From an uncultured Bacteroidia bacterium (lineage in GTDB: Bacteria > Bacteroidota > Bacteroidia > Bacteroidales > UBA932), in contig CACXCS010000036.1 in assembly GCA_902766255.1 (NCBI GenBank), positions 1 to 36,216 of the forward strand: 36,216 nt of DNA, read 5' to 3'. A program made the position numbers and the translations under genes. Of this stretch, positions 14,818 to 23,805 are shown one piece after another. Position 1 is the stretch's first letter. The number at the start of each line of letters is the position of its first letter. Under the pieces are notes generated by a model. That model was not told the DNA's origin and searched no databases. It worked only from the letters and a program-made list of their open reading frames with translations.

Positions 14818-16463
14818 AACACACTACACTGAGCATCATCGCAAGCATCCTGCTTGCTTCCGGCATTGCAAGCGCCCAGACCGCCACCGATGCCAGAAAT
14901 GAGATCATGCAGCAGGCGGCAGCCATAACGGCTCCCGACTACAGCGCATTCATCCTCACTCCTCCGGCTCCCGACACGCCTCGTATCAACGGTCCAAGAA
15001 TATACGGCGCACGTCCAAAAGCGGATTTTCTTTTCCGCATTCCCGCCACCGGTGTACGGCCCATGAAGTTCAGCGCCAAGGGCCTTCCCCGCGGTCTCAA
15101 GTTGAATGCCGAGAAAGGCATAATCTACGGCAAAGCGCGCAAGAAGGGAACGTACAAAGTCAGCATTACCGCATCCAACGCCATCGGATCCGACACCCGC
15201 GAACTGCGGATAGTTATCGGGGACCGCATAGCCCTTACTCCGCCCCTCGGATGGAACTCCTGGAACGTATGGGGCAATACGATCAGCCAGGATATCGTTC
15301 TGGACGCCGCCCGAGCCATGGACGAATCGGGCCTGGCCGACTACGGATGGAACTATATCAACATCGACGACGGCTGGCAGGGCGTACGCGGCGGCAAGTA
15401 CAACGGCATCCAGCCCAACAAGAAGTTCACCGACATGAAAGCGCTGGGCGACTCGCTGCATGCCCGCGGACTCAAGTTCGGCATCTATTCCGGCCCCTGG
15501 TGCTCAACCTACGCTTCCCACATCGGGAGCTCCTGCGACAACCCCGACGGCACTTATTGGTGGATAGAGCAAGGGCTTGTAGATGAATTCTTTAAGCTTG
15601 ACCGCAGTCAAGTCGACAAGGAGGAGATACGCTCCTTTGGCAAGTACTCGTTCGCCAAGGCAGACGCCAGGCAGTGGGCCGACTGGGGTGTGGATTACCT
15701 CAAATATGACTGGAACCTGAACGACGAATGGTGGATGCGCGACATGCGCGAAGCCCTGGACGCCACCGGCCGGGACATAGTGTACAGCATTTCAAACAGT
15801 TCGCGCGTAACCCTGGGGCCTGCGCTGCTCAAATACGCCGAATGCTGGCGCACTACCGGAGACATCCGCGACACCTGGGAGAGTCTTTCCGGCATAGGCT
15901 TCGGCGGGCAGGACTGCTGGGCTGGCTTCACAGGTCCGGGACGCTGGCCAGACGCCGACATGCTGGTGCTTGGCAAGGTAGGCTGGGGACGCAAGATGCA
16001 TTGGACCCAGCTGACTCCATGGGAGCAGTACACACACATAACTCTCTGGTCCATACTGGCTTCCCCCATGCTGCTGGGATGCGACATGTCGCTGCTTGAC
16101 CCCTTTACTCTGAGTCTTCTTTGCAACAACGAGGTACTGGACGTGAATCAGGACCCCCTGGGAGTCAAAGGCGTTATCTTTGCCAAAGGCGATGATCATG
16201 TAACCTACATCAAGCCCCTTGAGGACGGAACCCTTGCCGTAGCCCTGTTCAATCTGGGCGACACGGAAAAAACCCTTGGTTTCACCCCCCACAAACTCGG
16301 CCTGTACGGCGAGCAGACCGTGCGAGACCTCTGGCGCCAGCAGGACGTGGGCAAAGTGAGCAAAAAAGAGCGCTGGGAGGTGCCGGTAGCCCCTCACGGC
16401 TGCGCCTTCTACCGCCTCAGCCCAGGCAATACCGGCGAAAAACTCGAAGGCTTGTTCCGTTAG
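14814..16463 (+). CDS. GH27 glycosidase, alpha-galactosidase-like, with N-terminal Ig-like domain
   Basis: 549 aa with a signal peptide cleaved near residue 21 (IASAQ). Residues about 55-136 look like a putative Ig/cadherin-like domain (LPRGLKLNAEKGIIYGKA), followed by the GH27 barrel from LTPPLGWNSWN at 141. The nucleophile is D299 in YLKYDW and the acid/base D350 in WRTTGD, by comparison with the human alpha-galactosidase A motifs. A C-terminal beta domain closes the protein. GH27 covers alpha-galactosidase, alpha-N-acetylgalactosaminidase and beta-L-arabinopyranosidase; motif reading alone cannot decide. It is translationally coupled to the sulfatase before it and followed by a terminator. 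Confidence 0.93.
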   Translation: MKHTTLSIIASILLASGIASAQTATDARNEIMQQAAAITAPDYSAFILTPPAPDTPRINGPRIYGARPKADFLFRIPATGVRPMKFSAKGLPRGLKLNAEKGIIYGKARKKGTYKVSITASNAIGSDTRELRIVIGDRIALTPPLGWNSWNVWGNTISQDIVLDAARAMDESGLADYGWNYINIDDGWQGVRGGKYNGIQPNKKFTDMKALGDSLHARGLKFGIYSGPWCSTYASHIGSSCDNPDGTYWWIEQGLVDEFFKLDRSQVDKEEIRSFGKYSFAKADARQWADWGVDYLKYDWNLNDEWWMRDMREALDATGRDIVYSISNSSRVTLGPALLKYAECWRTTGDIRDTWESLSGIGFGGQDCWAGFTGPGRWPDADMLVLGKVGWGRKMHWTQLTPWEQYTHITLWSILASPMLLGCDMSLLDPFTLSLLCNNEVLDVNQDPLGVKGVIFAKGDDHVTYIKPLEDGTLAVALFNLGDTEKTLGFTPHKLGLYGEQTVRDLWRQQDVGKVSKKERWEVPVAPHGCAFYRLSPGNTGEKLEGLFR

Positions 16464-16482
16464 ACCTGCTATTGACTCAGGC

Positions 16483-16520
16483 GCCCAAAACGAAAGTTTT
16501 TGTTTTCGTTTTGGGCTTTT
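16483..16520 (+). terminator. Terminator of the sulfatase-GH27 unit
   Basis: GCCCAAAACGAAA (16483-16495) pairs exactly with TTTCGTTTTGGGC (16504-16516) and is followed by TTTT. It starts 20 bases after the GH27 stop. Confidence 0.9.
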
Positions 16521-16536
16521 CTTCGTTAAAAATTTA

Positions 16537-16544
16537 TATATTAG
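16537..16544 (+). promoter_or_regulatory. Candidate -7 box of the 13-kb MBL/FAD/SusCD operon
   Basis: TATATTAG, one mismatch to TAnnTTTG, 24 bases before the ATG at 16568; a TTG at 16511-16513 is 23 bases upstream, slightly wide. It follows the terminator directly. This is the only promoter-like site before a run of eight packed genes. Confidence 0.4.
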
Positions 16545-16567
16545 CGCACTTAATTAACCGCGCGCGC

Positions 16568-17815
16568 ATGAGAGATAACACTATCTTTGCCACAATAACA
16601 GCTGTACTGATTATTGCCGGATGCTGCTTCGGATGCAGTTCCGGGCGCTTTAATTCACTGAGTGAATGGAAGGAAGGCACTCTCGACATACACTGTATAA
16701 ACACCGGCAGGGGCGAGAGCAGTTTCTTTGTATTTCCGGACGGAACCACAATGCTGGTTGATGCCGCTGGGTCCCTTTTAAAAAAACATACCCACATGCC
16801 CACGGCTCCCAAGCCTGACAGCACTGTCAGTTCGGGGCAGGTCATCATCGATTACATACGCCGGTTCGCCCCCAAGGGCCGCGCTGACAGCCTTGACTAC
16901 TTCATTCTCAGTCACTACCACACGGACCACATGGGCGACTATTCAAAGAGTCTCCCCCTGCATGAAGATGGTCACTTCCGTCTGAGCAGCATCTGCGAGA
17001 TTGGATCAACTATCCCGTACCGGCGTCTGATTACCAGAGGAGATCCAACCGAGGTCAAGTCCTCCAACTGCACCCGGGCTGAGAACATGGCCAATTTCTC
17101 CAAGTTTGTCAACTGGTCAGTCAAAGCCAATGGAACCCGCTACGAGTTCTTCGACCCGGCATCGGACACGCAGATTGCACCTGTCCACAAGAAAATTCCG
17201 GGCTTCTGCGTGCACAACATTGCAGCAAACGGCCGCTACCGCCTCTCTCTCCAGAATAACGAGTGGGCCTCCGACATGCCTTCCAAGGCTGTGCTCGACT
17301 CGATCGGCGACCCCAAGGCCTACCCCGGCGAGAATGCTCTGAGCAACGCTTTCATCCTGAGTTACGGTCCCTTCGACTTTTTCTCCGGAGGGGATTTGCA
17401 GTGGGCCCACAAAGACCTGCACGATTACTTCGACATCGAAGCCCCTGTCAGCCGGGTCTGCCACAAAGTGGAGGTGATGAAGGCCAGCCACCACTGCACC
17501 AAGGGTGCAAACGGCCCCGACATCATGAACGCCCTTCAGCCCGACGCCGTTGTGGCCCATGTGTGGAGAGATGTGCAGCCCAACCCCCAGACCCTGGACA
17601 ACATCTTCGCTGCCAGTCCAGGCTGCAAGGTATTTCTTACCAACCTTCACCCCGACAATTTGGTCGCCGACTATCTTGACCGCATCGCTTCCACCGGAGG
17701 ACACATTGTAATCCGTGTTGCAAGGGGCGGCAAATCATATACAATATATACCCTGGACGATACCGACCCCTCATACCGCATCACCGGGAAATGGGGGCCT
17801 TTTAAGTGTAAATGA
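16568..17815 (+). CDS. MBL-fold metallohydrolase lipoprotein A (ComEC/Rec2-like domain)
   Basis: 415 aa. The ATG at 16568 starts a lipoprotein signal (TAVLIIAGC, Cys19). The first strands, LDIHCINTGRGESSFFVFPD then MLVDAAGS, are the pattern of the ComEC/Rec2-type beta-lactamase domain. The metal motif H116-Y-H118-T-D120-H121 is complete; SGGDLQW and KASHH supply the later Asp and His. The C-terminal GGHIVIRV plus YTIYTLDD stretch recurs in MBL proteins B and C of the same operon. Unlike ComEC there are no channel helices, so this is a free envelope hydrolase; ester, lactone or phosphodiester bonds are possible. First gene of the operon, coupled to the FAD enzyme by an ATGA overlap. Confidence 0.9.
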   Translation: MRDNTIFATITAVLIIAGCCFGCSSGRFNSLSEWKEGTLDIHCINTGRGESSFFVFPDGTTMLVDAAGSLLKKHTHMPTAPKPDSTVSSGQVIIDYIRRFAPKGRADSLDYFILSHYHTDHMGDYSKSLPLHEDGHFRLSSICEIGSTIPYRRLITRGDPTEVKSSNCTRAENMANFSKFVNWSVKANGTRYEFFDPASDTQIAPVHKKIPGFCVHNIAANGRYRLSLQNNEWASDMPSKAVLDSIGDPKAYPGENALSNAFILSYGPFDFFSGGDLQWAHKDLHDYFDIEAPVSRVCHKVEVMKASHHCTKGANGPDIMNALQPDAVVAHVWRDVQPNPQTLDNIFAASPGCKVFLTNLHPDNLVADYLDRIASTGGHIVIRVARGGKSYTIYTLDDTDPSYRITGKWGPFKCK

Positions 17816-19281
17816 AACGCAGAGATTTTCTTAAAACAGGCGGCGCCGCCCTGGCCGGAGGAGTGTTCCTCGGAGCCGGCGGCATAGTCACAGGCGGATG
17901 CAGTACGGGAACAGGCAGTGTCCGCGATCTTGGCAGCACCGACGTGCTGGTAGTGGGCGGAGGCCCCGCCGGCGTGTGCGCGGCTATCGCAGCCGCCCGC
18001 AACGGAGCCAGAACCGTCATCGTGGAGCAAGGCAACTGCCTCGGCGGCATGGCAACACGCGGCCTTGTGGCGCCCTTCATGACCTGCTACGACACTACCG
18101 GCCACATCATGGTCATCCGCGGTATCTTCGAAGAGATTGTAGACCGCATGGTAGCCCTGGGCGGCGCCATTCACCCCCGCGAGGTACGCGCAGGCACTCC
18201 TTTCAGTGCCTGGATCACAGCGGGCCACGACCACCTTACCCCTTTCGATGCCGAAATCCTCAAATACGTGCTCGACTGCATGTGTGACGAGGCCGGAGTG
18301 AAAGTGATGTATCACACATCCCTCGTTGACGCCATACTCAAAGGCTCCACACTCACCGGCATACGCGTCCTCAACCGCGAGGGCCTTGCTACAATCAGCG
18401 CCAAGGTTACCATAGACGCCACAGGTGACGGCGACCTTGCCGCCCGCGCCGGGGCTCCCTGCACCTTCGGCAACTCCGAGCTGGGCAGGGTACAGCCTTC
18501 CACCCTTTTCTTCCACATCAACAACGTGGACACTCCTGCTCTCGTCAAGGACGTAGAGGCCCATCTGCATGAGTTCCGCAAGGTTAATGGAGTGAGCTAC
18601 AGAGCATTGCATTGGCGGGTGGAGGAGGCCGAGGCTGCCGGCGAATGGGACATTGCCCGCAAGAGCGTCAACATCTACCGCGGCGTGCGCGAAGATGAAT
18701 GGGCAGTCAACTGTACCCGCATTGCAAATGTGGACGCCACCAGCACCGAAAGCCTCAGCGCCGCCGAGAAAGAAGGCCGCAGGCAGGTACAGGAGCTGAT
18801 GAACTTCTTCCACAAGTATGTTCCCGGCTGCAGGGAAGCAACCATAAAGAGTTCCGCATCCACGCTGGGAATCAGGGAGTCGCGCCATGTCCAGGGCGAA
18901 TACATACTTACTGCAGATGACCTGCTGCAGGGAGTCGTGCCCGATGACAGTATACTCTGCGCTTCCAACAGCGTAGATGTACACGGCCGCAACGGTGCCA
19001 ACACTACCGAATACAAGACAGTAGAAAACGGACAGTGGTACGGCCTGCCTCTGCGCAGCCTCATCCCCCTGGAAATAGACGGCCTGATTGTAGCCGGGCG
19101 CGCGATTTCCGCCAGTTCCGACGCCGCCGGCGCGGTGCGCGTAATGCCTCCGTGCATGGCAATGGGCCACGCGGCCGGCATAACCGCCGCTCTCGCCGCA
19201 ACAAAGGGCGCTGCGCCGCGCCGTATCGCTCCTGAAGACGTACGCTCAATCCTTAAGCAGCAGAAGGCTTTCCTTGGATAA
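17812..19281 (+). CDS. Tat-exported FAD-dependent oxidoreductase (FAD_oxidored family)
   Basis: 489 aa. The N-terminus has a Tat motif (RRDFLK at residues 3-8), a hydrophobic stretch and GIVTGGC with Cys30, which could be a lipobox, so it may be a Tat-dependent lipoprotein. The dinucleotide fold DVLVVGGGPAGVCAAIAAAR (44-63) binds FAD, with VEQGNCLGGMATRG at the usual second position. The C-terminal GRAISAS and MPPCMAMGHAAG close the FAD site. Family members oxidise or reduce small organic molecules or sugars; substrate unknown. It lies between MBL protein A (ATGA overlap) and SusC (27-base gap), so it is part of the pathway. Confidence 0.9.
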   Translation: MKRRDFLKTGGAALAGGVFLGAGGIVTGGCSTGTGSVRDLGSTDVLVVGGGPAGVCAAIAAARNGARTVIVEQGNCLGGMATRGLVAPFMTCYDTTGHIMVIRGIFEEIVDRMVALGGAIHPREVRAGTPFSAWITAGHDHLTPFDAEILKYVLDCMCDEAGVKVMYHTSLVDAILKGSTLTGIRVLNREGLATISAKVTIDATGDGDLAARAGAPCTFGNSELGRVQPSTLFFHINNVDTPALVKDVEAHLHEFRKVNGVSYRALHWRVEEAEAAGEWDIARKSVNIYRGVREDEWAVNCTRIANVDATSTESLSAAEKEGRRQVQELMNFFHKYVPGCREATIKSSASTLGIRESRHVQGEYILTADDLLQGVVPDDSILCASNSVDVHGRNGANTTEYKTVENGQWYGLPLRSLIPLEIDGLIVAGRAISASSDAAGAVRVMPPCMAMGHAAGITAALAATKGAAPRRIAPEDVRSILKQQKAFLG

Positions 19282-19308
19282 ACACACAACTTAATAACAA
19301 AAAATCTA

Positions 19309-22300
19309 ATGAAAAAACACATTCTCACAACTCTCCTGGCCACGGTCCTGGGCGCATTTGCGCTTAATGCCCAGATCGTGGTGTCCGGAACCATTCTGGA
19401 CAAGGACGGTGCCCCCGTCATCGGTGCGGGAGTCGTGGAGCAAGGCACGCTCAACGGCACCACCACCGACATCGACGGACGGTACAGCCTGTCGGTCAAG
19501 TCCGACAAGTCTGTGCTCGAAATCACCTGCATTGGATTCGAAACTTCGCTGCAGACGGTGGGTACAAGGCAAAAGATCGACGTCGTACTCCAGGATGACA
19601 ACAAACTTCTCGACGAGGTTGTGGTCATCGGTTACGGTACTGTCAAGAAGAAAGACCTCACCGGCGCCGTAGCGGCCGTTGACGGAGGCAAGCTTTCCGC
19701 CATCCAGGGCGTAGGCCTGAGCCAGGCCCTGCAGGGTTCCATGCCCGGCGTACAGGTAACGCGTACCAGCGGCCTGCCCGGAGCCGGAGCCACCATCCGC
19801 GTGCGCGGTATCACCACCATCGGCGACTCCGACCCTCTGGTAATCGTTGACGGCGTGCCCGTGAGCACCATCAACGACGTCGATGTGGACGCCATCGAGA
19901 ACATCACCGTGCTGAAAGATGCTGCATCAGCATCAATCTACGGTGCACGTGCTTCGGCTGGTGTCATCCTGATCACCACCAAGAGGGCAAAGGAAGGCCA
20001 GATGCACATCGACTACAACGGAAGCTTCTCCATGCTTACACGTACCACTCATCCCCAGCAGGTCAGCCCCACGCGTTTCATGGAACTCCACAACGAAGCT
20101 GTATGGAATGACGGTGGCAACCAGGAGGGAGGAGACTATCCCATCTACGAGAAAGAATTCATCGAGAACTACCTCGCCAATCATGAAATCGACCCTGACA
20201 CCTATCCGCTTGCAGACTGGGACGACCTGATGATCAAGAAATGGGCTCCCCAGCACAAGCACCGCGTAGGCATTTCGTACGGTAATAAAGTCATCAAGTC
20301 CCGTGCGATGTTGTCATACGAGAACGAGGACGCTCTATACTACGGACGCGGCGTAGAGCAGTACACCGCAAGGCTAAACAACGACATCAAGATAAACAAG
20401 TTCGTATCGGCGTCGTTCGACATGACCTTCAACCACAAGTATTCGCGCAACAACCAGATCAACCCGGTACAGGCGGCGTTCAAATATAATCCCATCTACT
20501 GTGCGGTATGGTCCGACGGCACCTTTGGCCCGGGCAACAACGGCACCAACTCCTTTGCCCGGCTCTATGCGGGAGGATTTGACAACACTGAGCGCAACGC
20601 TTTCTACGGCAAGGCATCTCTTGTGATCACCCCGTTCAAGAACTTCACCATCACCGGAGTCTTTGCACCCCAGATTTTAAACTCCAAGGAGAAGGATTAC
20701 ATACAGAAAGCATATTACTACCGCGAGCCAGGCATCCTTTCAAACACCCCGCTAAGCGGATGCACATACAACAGCCTCACTGAAACCCGTGCGGACACAC
20801 AGGTCATCACCAAGCAGCTGCTCCTGAACTACAAAGCTGACTTCGGCAAGGACCATCATACCACCTACATGCTCGGTTATGAGGACTATTCCTATTTCCA
20901 TGAGAGCACGAGCGGAGCCTCCGACCAGATGGAACTTGCAGGTTATCCTTACCTCAACCTGGCTAACAAGAACTTCCTCAGCGTGGGCGGCAACGCCACG
21001 GACAACGCCTACCGTTCCTATTTCGGCCGTATCACTTACGACTATAAGGATCGATATCTTCTGCAGGTCAACGCCCGTTACGACCAATCGTCCCGCTTTG
21101 CCAAGGAATACCGTGGAGGATTCTTCCCTTCGGTATCCCTCGGCTGGGTGGTTACAGAAGAACCCTGGATGCAGAATCTTGTAGGAAACACCCTGAATTT
21201 TGCCAAGATCCGTGCATCTTACGGTACTCTTGGTAACGAGCGCATTGGCAACTACCCTTACCAGAGCCTCATCTCCTTCGGTTCCGTGCCAATGTCTGAC
21301 AACACCGGCACAATTACTGCCGCATCGACAGCCGCCCAGACATCCTATGCCATCTACAACATCACCTGGGAGACCACCAAGACCTGGGATGTAGGTATCG
21401 ACCTCTCCATGTTCAACAATCGTCTGAGTTTCACCGGTGACATTTATCACAAAGACACCTACGGCATGCTCCTGAGCCGCAAGATTCCCGATGTACTCGG
21501 TTACAGCGACCCTGAAGACAATATCGGACAGATGTACACCAACGGCTGGGAAATCCAGCTCGGCTGGCAGGACCGCAAAGGCTATTTCACCTACGCCATC
21601 AGCGCCAACCTCTCCGACTACACATCCATCATGGGCGACCTCGGCGGCTATCAGAGCCTCGGCAGCCAGATTATCAAGGAAGGAGTGGAATACAACGCCT
21701 GGTATGGCTACCGCAGCAATGGCCTTTTCCTTACCGAAGAGCAGCTGGCAGAAGCTCCCAAGCTCATCAACAGCGTAGGCCTTGGAAATATCCAGTACAA
21801 AGACCTCAGCGGTCCTGACGGCGAGCCCGACGGCATAGTAAATGCAACCTACGACCGTGAGGTTCTCGGCAGCTCCATCCCTCATTACCAGTACGGCGGC
21901 AACATCAACCTCGGCTGGAAGAACTGGGACCTCGCAATGACCTTCCAGGGAATAGGAAAGGTGCTCGCTTGGAAGAGCCAGGCTATGGTTTACCGCGACG
22001 GCGACGCTTACACCTTCCCACAGGAGTATTCAGACCACTACTGGAGCCGCTACAACACAGACGAAGAGAATGCTAAGGCGCTCTATCCTCGTGCCAGCAC
22101 CAAGAACTCCGGCGAGAATGACTACAACCAGACTTCTGATTTCTGGCTCTTCAATGGAGCATATTTCCGAATGAAGAACATCATGCTCAGCTATTCCGTG
22201 CCTCAACGCGTTGTGAAAGCCTTAAATGTCCAAAAGCTGCGCATTTACTGCAGCGCCACCGATCCTTTCTCCATAGACAACTTCCCTCAGGGGTGGGATC

Positions 22301-22371
22301 CTGAATCCTATTCCAACCTGAGCGCCTACATGACCAGGACATTCACCGTCGGTGCACAGATCACCTTCTAA
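19309..22371 (+). CDS. SusC-like TonB-dependent outer-membrane transporter
   Basis: 1020 aa. Signal peptide (ALNAQ, residues 18-22), carboxypeptidase-regulatory-like domain (about 24-104, VSGTILDKDGAPVIGAGV), plug domain from about 110 (DEVVVIGYGTVKKKDLTGAV, then PLVIVDGVPV), and the long 22-strand barrel ending FTVGAQITF, with a terminal aromatic residue as in outer-membrane barrels. It imports glycan oligomers with TonB energy and pairs with the SusD at 23806. Unusually a BACON lipoprotein gene separates SusC from SusD. Upstream is only A-rich sequence, as is common for Bacteroidetes start sites. Confidence 0.97.
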   Translation: MKKHILTTLLATVLGAFALNAQIVVSGTILDKDGAPVIGAGVVEQGTLNGTTTDIDGRYSLSVKSDKSVLEITCIGFETSLQTVGTRQKIDVVLQDDNKLLDEVVVIGYGTVKKKDLTGAVAAVDGGKLSAIQGVGLSQALQGSMPGVQVTRTSGLPGAGATIRVRGITTIGDSDPLVIVDGVPVSTINDVDVDAIENITVLKDAASASIYGARASAGVILITTKRAKEGQMHIDYNGSFSMLTRTTHPQQVSPTRFMELHNEAVWNDGGNQEGGDYPIYEKEFIENYLANHEIDPDTYPLADWDDLMIKKWAPQHKHRVGISYGNKVIKSRAMLSYENEDALYYGRGVEQYTARLNNDIKINKFVSASFDMTFNHKYSRNNQINPVQAAFKYNPIYCAVWSDGTFGPGNNGTNSFARLYAGGFDNTERNAFYGKASLVITPFKNFTITGVFAPQILNSKEKDYIQKAYYYREPGILSNTPLSGCTYNSLTETRADTQVITKQLLLNYKADFGKDHHTTYMLGYEDYSYFHESTSGASDQMELAGYPYLNLANKNFLSVGGNATDNAYRSYFGRITYDYKDRYLLQVNARYDQSSRFAKEYRGGFFPSVSLGWVVTEEPWMQNLVGNTLNFAKIRASYGTLGNERIGNYPYQSLISFGSVPMSDNTGTITAASTAAQTSYAIYNITWETTKTWDVGIDLSMFNNRLSFTGDIYHKDTYGMLLSRKIPDVLGYSDPEDNIGQMYTNGWEIQLGWQDRKGYFTYAISANLSDYTSIMGDLGGYQSLGSQIIKEGVEYNAWYGYRSNGLFLTEEQLAEAPKLINSVGLGNIQYKDLSGPDGEPDGIVNATYDREVLGSSIPHYQYGGNINLGWKNWDLAMTFQGIGKVLAWKSQAMVYRDGDAYTFPQEYSDHYWSRYNTDEENAKALYPRASTKNSGENDYNQTSDFWLFNGAYFRMKNIMLSYSVPQRVVKALNVQKLRIYCSATDPFSIDNFPQGWDPESYSNLSAYMTRTFTVGAQITF

Positions 22372-22383
22372 ATTATGAGCAAA

Positions 22384-23787
22384 ATGAAAAAGTATATAAG
22401 TCTTTTCCTTTGCGCCGCACTTGCCTTTGCCGCATGTACTCCTGAGGGCCCCAACTCTCAGCCGACGGACGATTATCTCGGCAACAAAGCACGCGTAGAG
22501 CTTTCTACCAGCGACCGCATACCTGCGGAAGGCGGCACCCTTGTGGCGACCGTACGCCGCAGTCCGAAATTCGATATTTCCGTGCCCAAAACCACGGACT
22601 GGCTCAGTTGCAGCCAGGCAGACAGCGTGATTACAGTTACGGTCCAGGCTAATACCTCGGCAGTAGCACGTTACGCACGAATAGGTGTCATAGACAAGGA
22701 GCTCCAGATTTCCGTAACAAGCTTTGAAGTAATTCAGGAAGGTAGCGAGAAAGATGTGGAGCCCGTAAAATACAAGGCGTTCAGCGCCGGGCCGGAGGCT
22801 GTCGAAGTTGCCGCCAAAGAGACTTCCGCCGTGATTTCCGTAACTGCGGAAGACATTGAATGGAGCATCAGCAGCAGCAACGCCGATTTCAAACCAGACC
22901 CCGCTTCGGGAAAGGGCAACGCAACCGTTAACGTCTCATTCCCGGCAAACACCACCAAAGAAGAAGTCGTGGCCACACTTACCGTGAGCACGACTTCCGA
23001 CGAGGTGCGCACCAAGTCTTTTGATATAGTCATTACACAGGCTGCGGCGGCAGATGAGAAGCCCGCAGTAAAGCCCGCACCAGGAACAGTGCTCGCAGAA
23101 TGGTATTTCTGCAAAACACAGTCCGACGCACTTGCCGCCCACTTCAGCGAAGCAGTAAGTGACGAGCTTGCAGACGCACCAGGCAACGGCGGATGTTACG
23201 TAGAGCCGAACGTCAGTGGTAAGGGCCGTCTGGAGTATTACAACGGTTGTGACAAGGCTGCCGCCGGAGTTGTTGACCAGCCACACAAACGCTGCAAGAG
23301 AGCCGTTGGAACATACGGGGAACCTTGTCCTTACGGCACATACAAGGACGACTACATCCTTTGGACCGCTTACACCGACTCCGAGGCTCCCCTCGCAGCC
23401 GGCACCAAGCTCCACCTATTCTTCGCACTCCGCCCGAACAAGGGCTTCATCATGAAGTACTGGCTTATCGAGTACCTCGACGGAGACGAGTGGAAACCCG
23501 CCCTTGAGACCAAGGACGGCAATGGCTTCAAGTACAACGTCGAACTCTTCTATGCCAGCGGAGCAGGCAATGAGACCAACACCTTCATTGAGCCTACTGT
23601 TACCCTCAGCAAGGATACCGACGCTGCTGTTTTCCGTATGACCGCTGTGTCCAACATGGGTGCAGACGGCGCCGTGGTGGAAGTGATTACCGCCGCAGGT
23701 GCGCTGCGTTTCTCAGGTGAAGACTGCAACGCAAATACTCCCGAGTACTCTGTCAAGAGGCATCCCGTTATCGATGTCGTGGAATAA
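22384..23787 (+). CDS. BACON-domain surface lipoprotein 1 (probable glycan-binding protein)
   Basis: 467 aa if the ATG at 22384 is used; another ATG lies 9 bases upstream. The lipobox is at Cys18 (LAFAAC). Two BACON-like beta domains (about 36-119 and 130-221) are followed by a C-terminal domain from about 236 (LAEWYFCKTQSDALAAHF, then CYVEPNVSGKGRLEYYNG). This C-terminal part is shared with BACON lipoprotein 2 and I do not recognise it from any family. Position next to SusC and SusD suggests a surface glycan-binding protein of the SGBP kind. No catalytic motif is visible. The gene starts 12 bases after the SusC stop. Confidence 0.86.
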   Translation: MKKYISLFLCAALAFAACTPEGPNSQPTDDYLGNKARVELSTSDRIPAEGGTLVATVRRSPKFDISVPKTTDWLSCSQADSVITVTVQANTSAVARYARIGVIDKELQISVTSFEVIQEGSEKDVEPVKYKAFSAGPEAVEVAAKETSAVISVTAEDIEWSISSSNADFKPDPASGKGNATVNVSFPANTTKEEVVATLTVSTTSDEVRTKSFDIVITQAAAADEKPAVKPAPGTVLAEWYFCKTQSDALAAHFSEAVSDELADAPGNGGCYVEPNVSGKGRLEYYNGCDKAAAGVVDQPHKRCKRAVGTYGEPCPYGTYKDDYILWTAYTDSEAPLAAGTKLHLFFALRPNKGFIMKYWLIEYLDGDEWKPALETKDGNGFKYNVELFYASGAGNETNTFIEPTVTLSKDTDAAVFRMTAVSNMGADGAVVEVITAAGALRFSGEDCNANTPEYSVKRHPVIDVVE

Positions 23788-23805
23788 TTCGTAATGACAA
23801 GGAAT

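Noticed and set aside
17671-19170. 499-aa open frame on the minus strand
   Set aside because: It lies wholly across the MBL-A end and the FAD gene, which have clear motifs; it is low-complexity Ala/Gly/Val/His sequence typical of GC-rich antisense frames.
20752-21885. 377-aa antisense frame inside SusC
   Set aside because: Shadow of the SusC barrel region, with no family motif and no start signal.
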